DNA of 64,000 nucleotides, from NCBI RefSeq assembly GCF_001014615.2, contig NZ_LBCQ02000003.1:62001-126000 (forward strand), given 5' to 3'. Every line of letters begins with the position of its first letter. Position 1 is the stretch's first letter. Source of the DNA: Aquamicrobium sp. LC103. GTDB lineage: Bacteria > Pseudomonadota > Alphaproteobacteria > Rhizobiales > Rhizobiaceae. The notes beneath the pieces are model-generated. The model saw only the letters and a list, made by a program, of their open reading frames with translations, was not told where the DNA came from and did no database searches. A program made the position numbers and the translations under genes. This document shows positions 52,801 through 62,411 of the stretch, in pieces.

Positions 52801-54422
52801 GAGCACTGGCGCTCGACGTGAACCTCAACGCCTTCCCGCTCGCCGCGCTGAACCGGGCCGTTCCCGGCCAGAATCTCGGCGGCTCGGTGACCGGCACGGC
52901 ACGCGTCACCGGGACGACCGCAGCGCCGCAGGCGGTCTTCGACCTGCGCGGAAGCGGTATCAGCGCGGCGCCCCTGCAGTCGGCGGGCATCGCCTCGCTC
53001 GAGGCCGCTGTCGCCGGACGCTTCGAAAACAACGCGGTCATGCTCACATCGGCTGGTATCAACGGTCCGCAAGGGCTCACGGTCGATGCCAGCGGGCGCA
53101 TCCCCCTGACGGGCAGCGGGATGGACGTGAGCCTTACCGGCGCCGTTCCGCTCGGCCTTGCCAACAACTTCCTGGCCGACCGCGGAACCCAGGTTTCCGG
53201 CACGCTGCAACTGAGCGGCAGCGTCTCTGGCAGCGTCCGACAGCCCGTGATCCGGGCGATGGCGTCGACCACCGGTGCCGAGGTCGTCGATCCGGGCAGC
53301 AATGTCAGGCTCGGCGGCATCAACGTCATGGCAAGCATGGACGGCGAAACGATAACGCTGCGCTCGGCTTCCGGCACCTTCGCCTCCGGAGGCACCATCA
53401 ATGCCAGCGGCACGATCTCGACGAACGCGGCCGCCGGCTTCCCGGCGGATTTGAACATCGTCCTGAACCAGGCCCGCTACAGCGACGGCGAAATGGTCGT
53501 CGCGACGGTAAACGGCAATCTCGCCTTCACCGGCCCCCTCACCCGCGATCCGCTGCTCTCGGGAACGATCGACGTCGCGCGGGCGGAGATAACGGTTCCG
53601 GAAAGTCTTGGCGGCGGAGCAGCAGCGATCGACGTGGTCCATATCAACCCGCCGCCCGGCGTGAAGGAGACACTGCGCCGCGCCCGTGCCAACGACGGAA
53701 CCCCGACCCCGACCAGCCGACCGAGCATCGTCCGGCTCAACATGACGGTCAACGCACCGAACCGCATCTTCGTGCGTGGCCGCGGGCTCGACACCGAACT
53801 CGGCGGGCAGGTCCAACTCACAGGGCCAGTCACCGATATCCAGCCGGTGGGTGCGTTCAATCTCATTCGCGGGCGGCTCTCAATCCTCGGCCAGCGCATC
53901 GATTTCGACGAGGGCACCGTCACGCTGATCGGCGACCTGAACCCGTTCCTCAATTTCGTCGCGCGCTCGGGCGGCAACGACATCACCGTGTTCATCACCG
54001 TTTCGGGCAGGGTCAACGACCTCAACATCGCGTTCTCCTCACAGCCGGAACTGCCGGAGGACGAGGTGCTGGCACGATTGATCTTCAATCGCGGCATCGA
54101 CGAGCTCTCCGCCTTCCAGATAGCGCAGCTTGCTGCCGCCGCCGCCGAACTCGCCGGCGGCGGCAACACCTCGCTGCTGGGCAGCTTGCGCGGCGCGACC
54201 GGCCTGGACGACCTCGACATCGTCACCGACAGCGAGGGCAACGCAGCGGTCCGCGCCGGGCGTTACATCCAGGATAATATCTATCTGGGCGTGGAAGCCG
54301 GCGCCGGAGGCACGACCAAGGGCACGATCAACCTCGACATCACCGAGGATCTCAAGGCGCGCGGCGGGCTCGGTACCGACGGCGATTCGAGCCTGGGCAT
54401 TTTCTACGAGCGGGATTACTGA
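49821..54422 (+). CDS. tamB: TamB translocation/assembly protein
   Basis: A 1533-residue protein with an N-terminal anchor (MIRSLLAIVFLLFAWPALAQ), a long beta-taco region of repeating hydrophobic strands and the C-terminal DUF490 domain ending DSSLGIFYERDY. TamB spans the periplasm, and may carry lipids or barrel proteins between membranes. TTG start coupled to the tamA stop. A very long antisense frame on the other strand is an effect of GC-rich codon use. Confidence 0.94.
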   Translation: MIRSLLAIVFLLFAWPALAQDTPEEERSFFLSFVEDQLSAPNRQIRISGIQGVLSSNARIGQITVADREGVWLRITNASIVWSRSALLLSQRLQIDTLSAEHVEVMRRPVPDESLPSPESSSFSLPELPIAINLDALDVPRVTFGQDVFGLASELGITGRIRLEGGALDTALDITRIDGPGGQFALNATYANETELLALDLRLSEPANGIVANLLNIDGRPPVELAVAGNGPLSDLDVGLTLDAAGERVLTGETRLRRETEGLTFATDLSGPIAQLIPVQFRSFFGAETTLTANGLVRDAGGFVLEALDLQSAALDLTASAETGGDGFLHRLAIDANVDNNSAEPVVLPVPGGNTTVDRAKLTVAFGDSADEQWTGKILVEQLATPEFSAGRAEFDLGGLARNLEQAQNRQITFNVDGAVTGITAPREEIAQALGERIDLDVEGAWNAGEPVRLAQALLSGNGLSVSLAGDIAELAFNGDIGVRANNIAPFSSLAGRDLSGSLDLKANGELRPVSGAFDLTLDSSANELRIGTEAADNLLGGTTTITGRVARGETGLLADNLRVGNDQIELLADGVFASQSADFTYNLALTDLALVSPQAGGRLEANGRAVGSEGLITLTTQASVPTGNLAGKTLRDAQLAFEGTLREGNLEGTVASNTFLDGVRAQLSTGIAVIDGERRLTDLDFSAGGARVAGAVTQLASGLFEGEIAVNAADISTAAALFLAEASGAVQANVALSTQDGRQNLTADANVRRFLLNDIEISQAELQAAVEDAFNVPMIQGTLDARGLKAAGIDVSTLTANADRSGETTNFTANATLANRTTASTGGALSPEGQGYRLRLDSLSLAQGQLGARLLEPASLLVEGQNVTIDGLALDIGGGRIAARGRAAETLDLDLSIANLPLAIANLVRPDLGLGGTLNGQARITGARDAPNANFTLRGEAITASALRQAGQSSISVNAEGTTTTDRLNVNASIASPEGLRAELRGGVPLGDGALALDVNLNAFPLAALNRAVPGQNLGGSVTGTARVTGTTAAPQAVFDLRGSGISAAPLQSAGIASLEAAVAGRFENNAVMLTSAGINGPQGLTVDASGRIPLTGSGMDVSLTGAVPLGLANNFLADRGTQVSGTLQLSGSVSGSVRQPVIRAMASTTGAEVVDPGSNVRLGGINVMASMDGETITLRSASGTFASGGTINASGTISTNAAAGFPADLNIVLNQARYSDGEMVVATVNGNLAFTGPLTRDPLLSGTIDVARAEITVPESLGGGAAAIDVVHINPPPGVKETLRRARANDGTPTPTSRPSIVRLNMTVNAPNRIFVRGRGLDTELGGQVQLTGPVTDIQPVGAFNLIRGRLSILGQRIDFDEGTVTLIGDLNPFLNFVARSGGNDITVFITVSGRVNDLNIAFSSQPELPEDEVLARLIFNRGIDELSAFQIAQLAAAAAELAGGGNTSLLGSLRGATGLDDLDIVTDSEGNAAVRAGRYIQDNIYLGVEAGAGGTTKGTINLDITEDLKARGGLGTDGDSSLGIFYERDY

Positions 54423-54442
54423 CCGCGGACGCGCCGCTCCGA

Positions 54443-55106
<664 letters not shown>

Positions 55107-55135
55107 TGGACAGCCGCAACCATAGCCGCTATAGG
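55107..55135 (+). promoter_or_regulatory. Promoter of tRNA-Lys
   Basis: TGGACA (55107-55112) and TATAGG (55130-55135) with a 17-bp spacer; predicted start near 55142, about 28 nt before the mature 5' end. Confidence 0.6.
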
Positions 55136-55169
55136 GCCATCACTCCGACGGTAAAGCCGTTGGCCCGGC

Positions 55170-55245
<76 letters not shown>

Positions 55246-55299
55246 TTTTTCGCGATCTCCGGCAGAAACGCTTAACAAGCACGGGATCGGCTTGACGCC

Positions 55300-56220
55300 T
55301 CACACGGCCAGCCAGCCCTCCGCCACCTTCACCGCATGACCGCCGATGCGCGCGCCCGCGATTTCCCTCCCGTCGATGTCTATCTCCAGCCGAATGTGCG
55401 ACGGGCGGCCCATTTCCAGCCCCTGCTCTATCCGTAACTGATGCGCGCCGTCCCGCAATTCGTCGAAGAAGACGAGCGCCCCGGCGAAAGCGGCCACCGC
55501 CGAGCCGGTTGCCGGATCCTCGTAGACCGGCGGACCGGGAACGAACATCCGCGCATGAAAATCGCTGTCGTGGCTGATCGCCTCGCGGCAATAGAGGAAG
55601 GCGCAGGCAGGATTGCCGCCGTCGCGCCGCGGCGCAAGCTCCAGCCAGGCCGGCCCGTCAAGCCGCGCACGGCGCGCGGCATCGAGCCCGGCGACCGGAA
55701 CCAGCACGTAAGGCACGCCCGCGCTCCACAGGCTGACACGGTGGTTTTCGAAGCCGATCTCGTGCGGGCCGAGCCCCAGCGAGGCCGCGATGGCCTCAAC
55801 GTCGGGGCTGAATTCCAGCGACCGGGGGAGCTGCGGAAGGTCGAATTCGGCGAAGGCCCGGCCGTTCTCGCGCGAGACCGCGCAGCGCACATTGCCGATC
55901 TTCTCCTCAAGGACGACGAGCGCGGTACCGCTGTCCGCGTTCGGCGCCTCCGGCAGCTCGCTCAGCGCGATCGCCGTGCCGACGGTCGGATGGCCTGCGA
56001 AGGGAAGCTCGTATTCCGGCGTGAAAATGCGGATCGATGCACCGTGGGCGGGCCTTGCGGGAGGGCGGACGAAAACCGTTTCCGAAAGATTGAACTCCCT
56101 GGCAATTTTCATCATCGCGGCGTCGTCCAGCCCCTCGCCGTCGAGCACCACGGCCAGCGGATTGCCGGCCAGCGGCTGGTCCGCGAACACGTCGTAGATC
56201 AGGTATCTGCGCTTTTGCAT
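55300..56220 (-). CDS. PhzF-family isomerase
   Basis: A 306-residue PhzF protein: [28 protein letters not shown] (with the catalytic-type Glu) and [18 protein letters not shown], and a second DPATGSA motif near residue 236. The family forms paired diaminopimelate-epimerase-like folds and isomerises trans-2,3-dihydro-3-hydroxyanthranilate in phenazine producers; here no other phenazine gene is present, so the substrate is unknown. Confidence 0.88.
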   Translation of the reverse strand: MQKRRYLIYDVFADQPLAGNPLAVVLDGEGLDDAAMMKIAREFNLSETVFVRPPARPAHGASIRIFTPEYELPFAGHPTVGTAIALSELPEAPNADSGTALVVLEEKIGNVRCAVSRENGRAFAEFDLPQLPRSLEFSPDVEAIAASLGLGPHEIGFENHRVSLWSAGVPYVLVPVAGLDAARRARLDGPAWLELAPRRDGGNPACAFLYCREAISHDSDFHARMFVPGPPVYEDPATGSAVAAFAGALVFFDELRDGAHQLRIEQGLEMGRPSHIRLEIDIDGREIAGARIGGHAVKVAEGWLAV

Positions 56221-56342
56221 GAGGGATATTCTTCCTTCGTCGCCTGCTTAGCCTTCGAACATGGCCAAACTTTAATTTGAAATCCGCCCCGATATCCATG
56301 ATGTGTGGTTCGAAGGGATTCTTTTTGACAGGCAGGGGCCTC

Positions 56343-57644
56343 ATGGACCAGATCGTCGATCGGCCAAAGAAGGCAAAATCGGCCTCTCCCGAGACGATTG
56401 AAGCCGTACTCGCCATAGATGGCAACGGAAAATCGCGGCCGCGCCGGCGCAGGTGGTGGGTCGCGGCCGCGCTTGCGGTGGCGGCGCTCGCGGCGGCAAT
56501 GGCCTATTCGTGGTTCGGACAATCCGCACCGCAGATCGTCTATCGCGCGGCGCCCGTCGAGAAGGGCAGCCTCACGGTCGAGGTCTCGGCCACCGGCACG
56601 CTGCAGCCGTTGACGCAGGTCGACGTGTCGAGCGAGCTTTCGGGCGTCATGCGCTCGGTTTCGGTCGACGAGAACCAGCGCGTCGCCAAGGGCGACGTCC
56701 TGGCGGAACTCGACACGACCCGGATCGTCGCGCAGATCGAGCGGGCACGGGCCAATGTCTCCGCTTCCGACGCCCGTGTCGCCGACGCCGAGATAACGCT
56801 GACGGAGACCGAGCAGACGCTCGCCCGCACCACCCGGCTTGCCGGACGCGGCGCGGTGACCGATCAGGCGCTGGAGACGGCGCGGGCGGCGCGCGACCGC
56901 GCGGCGAGCGCGGTGGCGATCGCCGAGGCCAATCTCGAAGTGGCCCGGGCCGAGCTGAAACTGCAGGAAGCCGACCTCGCCAAAAGCACGATCTACGCGC
57001 CGATCGACGGCATCGTGCTTACCCGTTCGGTCAATCCGGGCCAGACGGTCGCATCCTCCATGTCCGCGCCGGTGCTGTTCGTCATCGCCGAGAACCTCGA
57101 GCGCATGGAGTTGAAGGCCGCGGTGGACGAGGCCGACATAGGCTCGGTCGCGCCGGGCCAGACCGCGCGCTTCACGGTCGATTCCTTCCCCGCGCGCCGT
57201 TTCGACGCGGAAATCCGCGACATCGCCTATGCCTCGGTCGTCACCGAGGGCGTGGTGACCTACGAGGCGCGGCTGACCGTGGGCAATCAGGAACTGCTTC
57301 TGCGTCCCGGCATGACCGCGACGGTCGACATCGTCACCCGCGAGGCGAACGACGTCCTGCTCGTGCCCAGCGCCGCCTTCCGCTTCAGCCCCGCTCCGGC
57401 CGCGCAGTCGCGCGGCTTCAGCATCCAGTCGCTGTTCATGCCGCGCATGGGTCCCGGCCGCCAGCGCGGCGCCGGCGCAAGGGAGCGCGGCGGCGCCGAG
57501 GGTGGACGCCCGCTCTATGTCCTGCGCGACGGCGAGCCGCAGATGGTGCGCGTGACGACCGGCGACACGGACGGCGAGCACGTCGAGGTCCTGTCCGGCC
57601 TTTCGGCGGGCGACCAGGTCATCCTCGCGGCGACCCGTCGCTGA
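56343..57644 (+). CDS. MacA-like periplasmic adaptor (HlyD family)
   Basis: A 433-residue membrane fusion protein: a single N-terminal anchor (VAAALAVAALAAAMAYSW), lipoyl halves, an alpha-hairpin (about 115-200) and a beta-barrel domain. CAGGGG lies just before ATG 56343. A Gly/Arg-rich insert (about 370-400) before the last strands is unusual. It pairs with the ABC genes that follow by 8 bp, in a MacAB-type exporter of peptides or small molecules. Confidence 0.9.
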   Translation: MDQIVDRPKKAKSASPETIEAVLAIDGNGKSRPRRRRWWVAAALAVAALAAAMAYSWFGQSAPQIVYRAAPVEKGSLTVEVSATGTLQPLTQVDVSSELSGVMRSVSVDENQRVAKGDVLAELDTTRIVAQIERARANVSASDARVADAEITLTETEQTLARTTRLAGRGAVTDQALETARAARDRAASAVAIAEANLEVARAELKLQEADLAKSTIYAPIDGIVLTRSVNPGQTVASSMSAPVLFVIAENLERMELKAAVDEADIGSVAPGQTARFTVDSFPARRFDAEIRDIAYASVVTEGVVTYEARLTVGNQELLLRPGMTATVDIVTREANDVLLVPSAAFRFSPAPAAQSRGFSIQSLFMPRMGPGRQRGAGARERGGAEGGRPLYVLRDGEPQMVRVTTGDTDGEHVEVLSGLSAGDQVILAATRR

Positions 57645-57651
57645 GGGCGTC

Positions 57652-58374
57652 ATGAACGCGGCACCCGATATCCCGCTCCTGACCTTCAAGAAGGTCTGGA
57701 AGAGCTATGGCGACGGCGAGGCGCGGGTGAACGCGCTCGCCGGTGTCGATCTCTCCATCGACCGCGGCGAGTTCGTCGCGATCATGGGTCCCTCCGGCTC
57801 GGGCAAGTCGACCGCCATGAACATCATCGGCTGCCTCGACACGCCGTCCAGGGGCCGCTACGGCTTCATGGGCATCGACGCCGGCGCGCTCGACCGGGGC
57901 CGCCGCGCCGTGCTGCGCAACCGCTATATCGGCTTCGTCTTTCAGGGCTACAATCTGCTGCCGCGCACCACCGCCGCCGAAAATGTCGAGCTCCCCCTCG
58001 TCTATCGCGGCGTACCTTCCTCCGAACGCCGCGAGCTCGCAATGGAGGCGCTCGCTCAGGTGGGGCTCCAGGGCCGCGAGAACCACACGCCGGCGGAGCT
58101 TTCCGGCGGCCAGCAGCAGCGCGTCGCGATCGCCCGCGCGATCGTCACGCGCCCCACCCTGCTCGTCGCCGACGAGCCGACAGGCAATCTCGACACCGCA
58201 CGCAGCCACGAAATCATGGAACTGCTGACGCAGCTCAATGTCGATTTCGGCCTGACCGTGGTGATGGTGACGCACGAGCCCGACATCGCCGCCTATGCGC
58301 AGCGCACGATCGGCTTCCTCGACGGCCACATCGCCTACGACACGTCGAAGGCGGAGACGGCCGATGCTGTTTGA
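57652..58374 (+). CDS. MacB-type ABC transporter ATP-binding protein
   Basis: A 240-residue nucleotide-binding domain: Walker [10 protein letters not shown] (46-54), signature LSGGQQQR, Walker [10 protein letters not shown]. MacB-like subunit of the LolD/MacB/FtsE group. The permease gene overlaps its end. Confidence 0.94.
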   Translation: MNAAPDIPLLTFKKVWKSYGDGEARVNALAGVDLSIDRGEFVAIMGPSGSGKSTAMNIIGCLDTPSRGRYGFMGIDAGALDRGRRAVLRNRYIGFVFQGYNLLPRTTAAENVELPLVYRGVPSSERRELAMEALAQVGLQGRENHTPAELSGGQQQRVAIARAIVTRPTLLVADEPTGNLDTARSHEIMELLTQLNVDFGLTVVMVTHEPDIAAYAQRTIGFLDGHIAYDTSKAETADAV

Positions 58375-59572
58375 GACGATCAGGCTGGCGCTGCGCTCGG
58401 TGCGCCGCAACGCGCTTCGCTCCTTCCTGACGCTGCTCGGCATCGTGATCGGCGTCGCCGCGGTAATCACGATGATCACGGTCGGCTCGGGCACCACCGA
58501 AAAGGTGAAGCAGGACATCTCGAAGCTCGGCAGCAATTTGCTCGTCGTGCAGGCGGCACGGCCGGGACGCGGCGGAACGACCAACTTCACCCCGCGCCAG
58601 CTCGACGACAGGGACGTGGAAGGACTTTCGAAGGAGTTGGAGAACGTCAAGGCGGTCTCGCCCGCCTCGCAGCGCCAGGTGCGCGTCGTCTACGGCGCGG
58701 AGAATATTTCCGCGCAGGTCACCGGGACCGACGCCGAGTATTTCATCGCGCGCGACTGGGACGTGGTGCTCGGCAGGGCCTTCACCGACGCGGAGGTGCG
58801 CGGCGGCACCAATGTCTGCCTGATTGGCCAGACCGTTCGCGACCAGTTCTTCGGCGCCGGCGACCCGACGGGCGAAGCGATCCGCGTCAACCGCATGAGC
58901 TGCCGCGTCATCGGCGTCCTGGAGCCCAAGGGTTTCTCCGGCTTCGGGCAGGACCAGGACAATGTCGTGATGATGCCGCTTTCTACCTTCCAGCGGCGCA
59001 TCGCCGGCAACCGCAACATCGACACGATCTATGTGGCGGCACAGGACGGGGTCTCGACCAGCACCGTGCTCGCCGACATAGAAGGCATATTGCGGCAGAC
59101 GCGGCGGATCGCGCCCGAGCAGGAGGACAATTTCACCGTCCGCGACATGACGCAGATCGCCGACGCCATGACCAGCACCACGACGGTGATGACCGGCATG
59201 CTCGGCGCGCTGGCGGGCGTCAGCCTTCTCGTCGGCGGGATCGGCATCATGAACATCATGCTGGTGTCGGTCACCGAGCGCACGCGCGAGATCGGCATCA
59301 GGCTCGCCATCGGCGCGCACGAGAAGCACATACTCGTGCAGTTCCTTGTCGAGGCGACGGTGCTTTCGCTGCTGGGCGGCATCATCGGCATCATCCTCGG
59401 CCTGTCGCTCGCCGGCATCGCCTCGCTCACGCTGTCGATCCCCTTCGTCCCGAGCTTGGCGGTGGTCGCGCTGGCCGTCGGCTTCTCGGCGATGATCGGC
59501 ATGGTGTTCGGCTTCTTCCCGGCGCTTCGCGGCGCCCGGCTCGATCCGATCGACGCCCTGCGTCACGAATAG
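58364..59572 (+). CDS. MacB-type ABC transporter permease
   Basis: A 402-residue protein with the MacB/FtsX layout: one helix near the N-terminus (LTLLGIVIGVAAVITM), a large periplasmic domain and three C-terminal helices, plus the conserved MLVSVTERTREIGIRLAIGA loop. Starts inside the ATPase gene (58364-58374). Unlike E. coli MacB, ATPase and permease are separate chains. No TolC-like gene is in the window. Confidence 0.93.
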   Translation: MLFETIRLALRSVRRNALRSFLTLLGIVIGVAAVITMITVGSGTTEKVKQDISKLGSNLLVVQAARPGRGGTTNFTPRQLDDRDVEGLSKELENVKAVSPASQRQVRVVYGAENISAQVTGTDAEYFIARDWDVVLGRAFTDAEVRGGTNVCLIGQTVRDQFFGAGDPTGEAIRVNRMSCRVIGVLEPKGFSGFGQDQDNVVMMPLSTFQRRIAGNRNIDTIYVAAQDGVSTSTVLADIEGILRQTRRIAPEQEDNFTVRDMTQIADAMTSTTTVMTGMLGALAGVSLLVGGIGIMNIMLVSVTERTREIGIRLAIGAHEKHILVQFLVEATVLSLLGGIIGIILGLSLAGIASLTLSIPFVPSLAVVALAVGFSAMIGMVFGFFPALRGARLDPIDALRHE

Positions 59573-59584
59573 CGGCGGGAGGCG

Positions 59585-60313
59585 TCAGAGATCGATCGGA
59601 TTGGCGAAATGCCAGTCGATGAGACCGGGCATCTGCGGAGCGAGACCGTCGGGAAGATCGTGCGCGCCGCGGATGACGATCGGCCCTTCGATCTCCGGCT
59701 CGGCCTCCGCGGCCACATGCGCCTCGATTCTCGCGACGGCCTCCCCTGCGGTCATGTCGAGGCGGTATCTGCGGAAGATCGCCGTTCCTGTGGATTTGGA
59801 AAGCGCGTGAAACGCGTCTTCATGCGCGCAGTTTCCGAGATCGAGCCCGGTTTCCTCGAGAACCTCGCGGCGCATGTTGAAGTCGAGGTCGACCGCGCCG
59901 TCACGGAAATCCGCCGGCTCGAAGGAGCCGGCCGCGAAATAGACCTGGCCGGCGCCGACCGTGTGCGGCCCCATACGGATCGCCACCAGGGCGCCGTCGC
60001 TCGTCACCGGCATGGCGTGCGCATAGGCATGCTCGGCGACCGCCATCGGCCGCAGCCTGCGCCAGTAGAGGAAGGTCGAATAGCGCACGATGTGGCAAAG
60101 GCCCAGAAGCGCGCCTTCATGGTAGGAAAGCTCCGCGAGCAGCGCGACCCGGCCGTCGAAGAGCGCTGGATTGGCCGCGATCTCGCGCTGCCAGCTCGCC
60201 GCGATCTCGGCGGAGTGCGCGAACTCGAACGGGTGCGGTTCCCCGCTCAGGCGCACCGAGACGGAACTGACGGGAAAGACCACGTCGCGGGGCACGTCGA
60301 AAGCCAAGCCCAC
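59585..60313 (-). CDS. NUDIX hydrolase-like protein
   Basis: A 242-residue protein. A NUDIX box reads G-x5-E-x7-REVLEETGLD (SFEPADFRDGAVDLDFNMRREVLEETGLD area, about 131-158), complete for metal binding. The N-terminal 95 residues are an extra domain of unknown role. Substrate unknown (nucleoside diphosphate derivative). The gene starts close to the stop of the next one on the same strand (60313/60318). Confidence 0.82.
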   Translation of the reverse strand: MGLAFDVPRDVVFPVSSVSVRLSGEPHPFEFAHSAEIAASWQREIAANPALFDGRVALLAELSYHEGALLGLCHIVRYSTFLYWRRLRPMAVAEHAYAHAMPVTSDGALVAIRMGPHTVGAGQVYFAAGSFEPADFRDGAVDLDFNMRREVLEETGLDLGNCAHEDAFHALSKSTGTAIFRRYRLDMTAGEAVARIEAHVAAEAEPEIEGPIVIRGAHDLPDGLAPQMPGLIDWHFANPIDL

Positions 60314-60317
60314 CTCC

Positions 60318-61430
60318 TCAGACGATGTCCAGTGTCACCGCCACCGGGCAATGGTCTGATGCCTTCGGACGGTCCCAGCCGACGCGCGGATAGCGCTCCA
60401 CCTCCTGTCCCGGCGGGAAGGGCGTGCGATAGGGCTGGCCGTTGCGGATGATGTCGGGAATGGCGGCCGCGTTGGTACGCGCCAGCGCCGCCGAGACCAA
60501 TATGTAGTCGAGCTGGCACAGATGCCGCTCCTGCGGGCCGCGCGTATGATAGAGCGTCCAGCGGTCCATCTCGGGCCTGCGCTCGACGATGTTTTCGCAG
60601 AAGCCGCCGGCGGTGAGCACGTTCACGCAGGACTGCGCCTCCTGCGCCGGATCGAAGCGCAAGCCTTCCGCCCCGCCGCCGGAGATGACGATGCGCTCGC
60701 GATAATCGTTGAAGTCGCCGCAGATCACCCAGCGCTTGTTCGCGGCATGCTCCGTCCCGAAACGGTTCTCGATGATGCGCCGCACCGCGCTCGCCTCCGC
60801 GATCCTCAGCGGCATCGAGGCCTCGCGGCCAGGCAGGCCGTTGCGCTGGCCGCCCATGGATTTGAAATGCACGGTGTAGATCGTCAACGGCTTGCCGTCG
60901 ATCTTGACGTCGATCTCGAGACAGTCGCGCCGGAAGATGCGCTGGTGCGGCTCCACGCCGGTTGCCGCGAGTTCAGGCGAGAGCAGGCCGAAATCGGCGA
61001 AGGTGACATGCGCGTGGCTCTGCATGCGCACGAATTCGATCTTCTGGCCGTGATGCGTCTCGTCGCGCATCATCACCGCCACGTCGATGCCCCGGCTGTC
61101 ATTGCCCGCGGTCGTGTATTTCTGGCGGTAGCCCTCGCCGATCATCTTGAACAGATAACCGTATTCGAAGGCCTTCAGGGCCTCGACATTGTCCACTTCC
61201 TGAAGGCACAGGATGTCGGCGCCGGTCGCCGCGATGGCGAGCGCCGAATGCTGGCGGGTATCGTCGGTATGCGAGATCATCCGCGCGCTTTCGAGCAGGC
61301 GGTAATGCGCCTCGTCCTTGATGTCGTAGAGGGCGAGGACCCGATCCTGCTGGAGTTCGTTTCGATAACCGGAGAAGTCGAACCGGTTCATCAGATTTTC
61401 GACGTTGAAGGTGGCGAGGCGCAGCGACAT
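60318..61430 (-). CDS. Endonuclease/exonuclease/phosphatase-family protein
   Basis: A 370-residue EEP-fold protein: RLATFNVENLMNRFD at the start (Asn and Glu metal ligands nearby), LCLQEVDN, VICGDFNDYRER and the C-terminal KASDHCPVAVTLD catalytic DH. Metal-dependent phosphodiesterase; whether DNA, nucleotide or phospholipid is the substrate cannot be seen. No signal peptide. Confidence 0.88.
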   Translation of the reverse strand: MSLRLATFNVENLMNRFDFSGYRNELQQDRVLALYDIKDEAHYRLLESARMISHTDDTRQHSALAIAATGADILCLQEVDNVEALKAFEYGYLFKMIGEGYRQKYTTAGNDSRGIDVAVMMRDETHHGQKIEFVRMQSHAHVTFADFGLLSPELAATGVEPHQRIFRRDCLEIDVKIDGKPLTIYTVHFKSMGGQRNGLPGREASMPLRIAEASAVRRIIENRFGTEHAANKRWVICGDFNDYRERIVISGGGAEGLRFDPAQEAQSCVNVLTAGGFCENIVERRPEMDRWTLYHTRGPQERHLCQLDYILVSAALARTNAAAIPDIIRNGQPYRTPFPPGQEVERYPRVGWDRPKASDHCPVAVTLDIV

Positions 61431-61604
61431 GCCATGAGCTTTGCCCGGCTATCGCAGCAATTACAAGTGTGCACCTGCTTGCCTTTTCAACGCGGAGAAG
61501 CATGCGCCTGAAGGGTGCGGGCGACGTTCATCGACGGTTCATGTGGATTTCGCCATTCTCCGGCCAAGGGTTAACCGGGCGTGGGATATTCGCTGGAGAC
61601 TCAC

Positions 61605-62093
61605 ATGAGAGAGAAATTATCGGCAATCCTCCTTGCCGCCGCTCTTGGCCTCGGGCTGGGCGGCGCGGGACCGGCCAGCGCCGCGGGCGCGGCCCCTGCC
61701 CCGTCCATTGCCGTTCCGTCCGACAATGGTGTCGTGCAGGTGCAGGACCGGTGGGACCGGCGTCAATGGCGCGGCGACCGTCGTGACTGGCGCCGCGATC
61801 ATCGCCGCGAATGGCGTGGACGCGACGACGACAGGCGCTGGCGCCGGCACCATCATCGCCACCACCGGCCGCACTACCGGCCCCGACCTCATATCGAGTT
61901 CTGGTATGGCGGACCGGCCTATCGTCCGCCCTACTACGCAAGACCGCCGGTCTACGCGCCGCGCCGCCACGTCCGGCCGGCGGGAGATCACTATAGCTGG
62001 TGCGCCTCGCGCTACCGGTCGTACCGGGCCTACGACAACACGTTCCAGCCCTATTACGGCCCGCGCCGCCAGTGCGTCTCGCCCTTCGTCTGA
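61605..62093 (+). CDS. BA14K family exported protein
   Basis: A 162-residue protein with a signal peptide ([26 protein letters not shown]), a His/Arg/Asp-rich middle and the BA14K C-terminal motif ([27 protein letters not shown]). Brucella BA14K is an immunoreactive lectin-like protein. GGAG lies 7 nt before ATG 61605. A strong terminator follows. Confidence 0.9.
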   Translation: MREKLSAILLAAALGLGLGGAGPASAAGAAPAPSIAVPSDNGVVQVQDRWDRRQWRGDRRDWRRDHRREWRGRDDDRRWRRHHHRHHRPHYRPRPHIEFWYGGPAYRPPYYARPPVYAPRRHVRPAGDHYSWCASRYRSYRAYDNTFQPYYGPRRQCVSPFV

Positions 62094-62113
62094 CGAGGCC
62101 GGCGCACCTTACG

Positions 62114-62148
62114 AAAAAACGGCCGGAAGTCCGCTTCCGGCCGTTTTT
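62114..62148 (+). terminator. Intrinsic terminator after the BA14K gene
   Basis: AAAACGGCCGGAAG pairs with CTTCCGGCCGTTTT around TCCG, followed by TTT. The A-run in front makes it work in both directions, also ending the small gene on the minus strand. Confidence 0.9.
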
Positions 62149-62169
62149 CATTGGAACTTCCCGCGCCGC

Positions 62170-62403
62170 CTAATAAGCGCGGATCGTGCCGACGATGTCC
62201 ACGACGACATCCAGTCCGTTGAAATTCTTTGGCAGGTGCTCGGCCTCGTTCGGCCGCGAAACGCATACATTGATGGCAAGGTCGTCCATCGAGCGGTTGA
62301 GGCCGATGCCGACGCTCAACAGCCGGTGCTTGTCGCCGAACCGCTCCTCGAAGGCTTTCTGTATCTCGACGGCTTCTTGCATCGAGTGTTTCGTGGCAGC
62401 CAT
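62170..62403 (-). CDS. Small protein partnered with the trypsin-like protease
   Basis: A 77-residue protein with no signal peptide. Residues 28-77 (LLSVGIGLNRSMDDLAINVCVSR ... GLDVVVDIVGTI) look like a beta-alpha-beta unit also visible at residues 60-110 of the upstream protease (IALGVTTDRADEDARLAILV ... EVEILYIG). It starts 8 bp after the protease stop. It may act as a chaperone or inhibitor of the protease; this is inference from similarity and order. Confidence 0.7.
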   Translation of the reverse strand: MAATKHSMQEAVEIQKAFEERFGDKHRLLSVGIGLNRSMDDLAINVCVSRPNEAEHLPKNFNGLDVVVDIVGTIRAY

Positions 62404-62411
62404 CCGATACC

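Noticed and set aside
49797-53816. Very long open frame opposite tamB
   Set aside because: It lacks any fold signature, is made of Arg/Gly/Asp/Val runs from GC-rich codon positions and is the antisense of a well-defined tamB.
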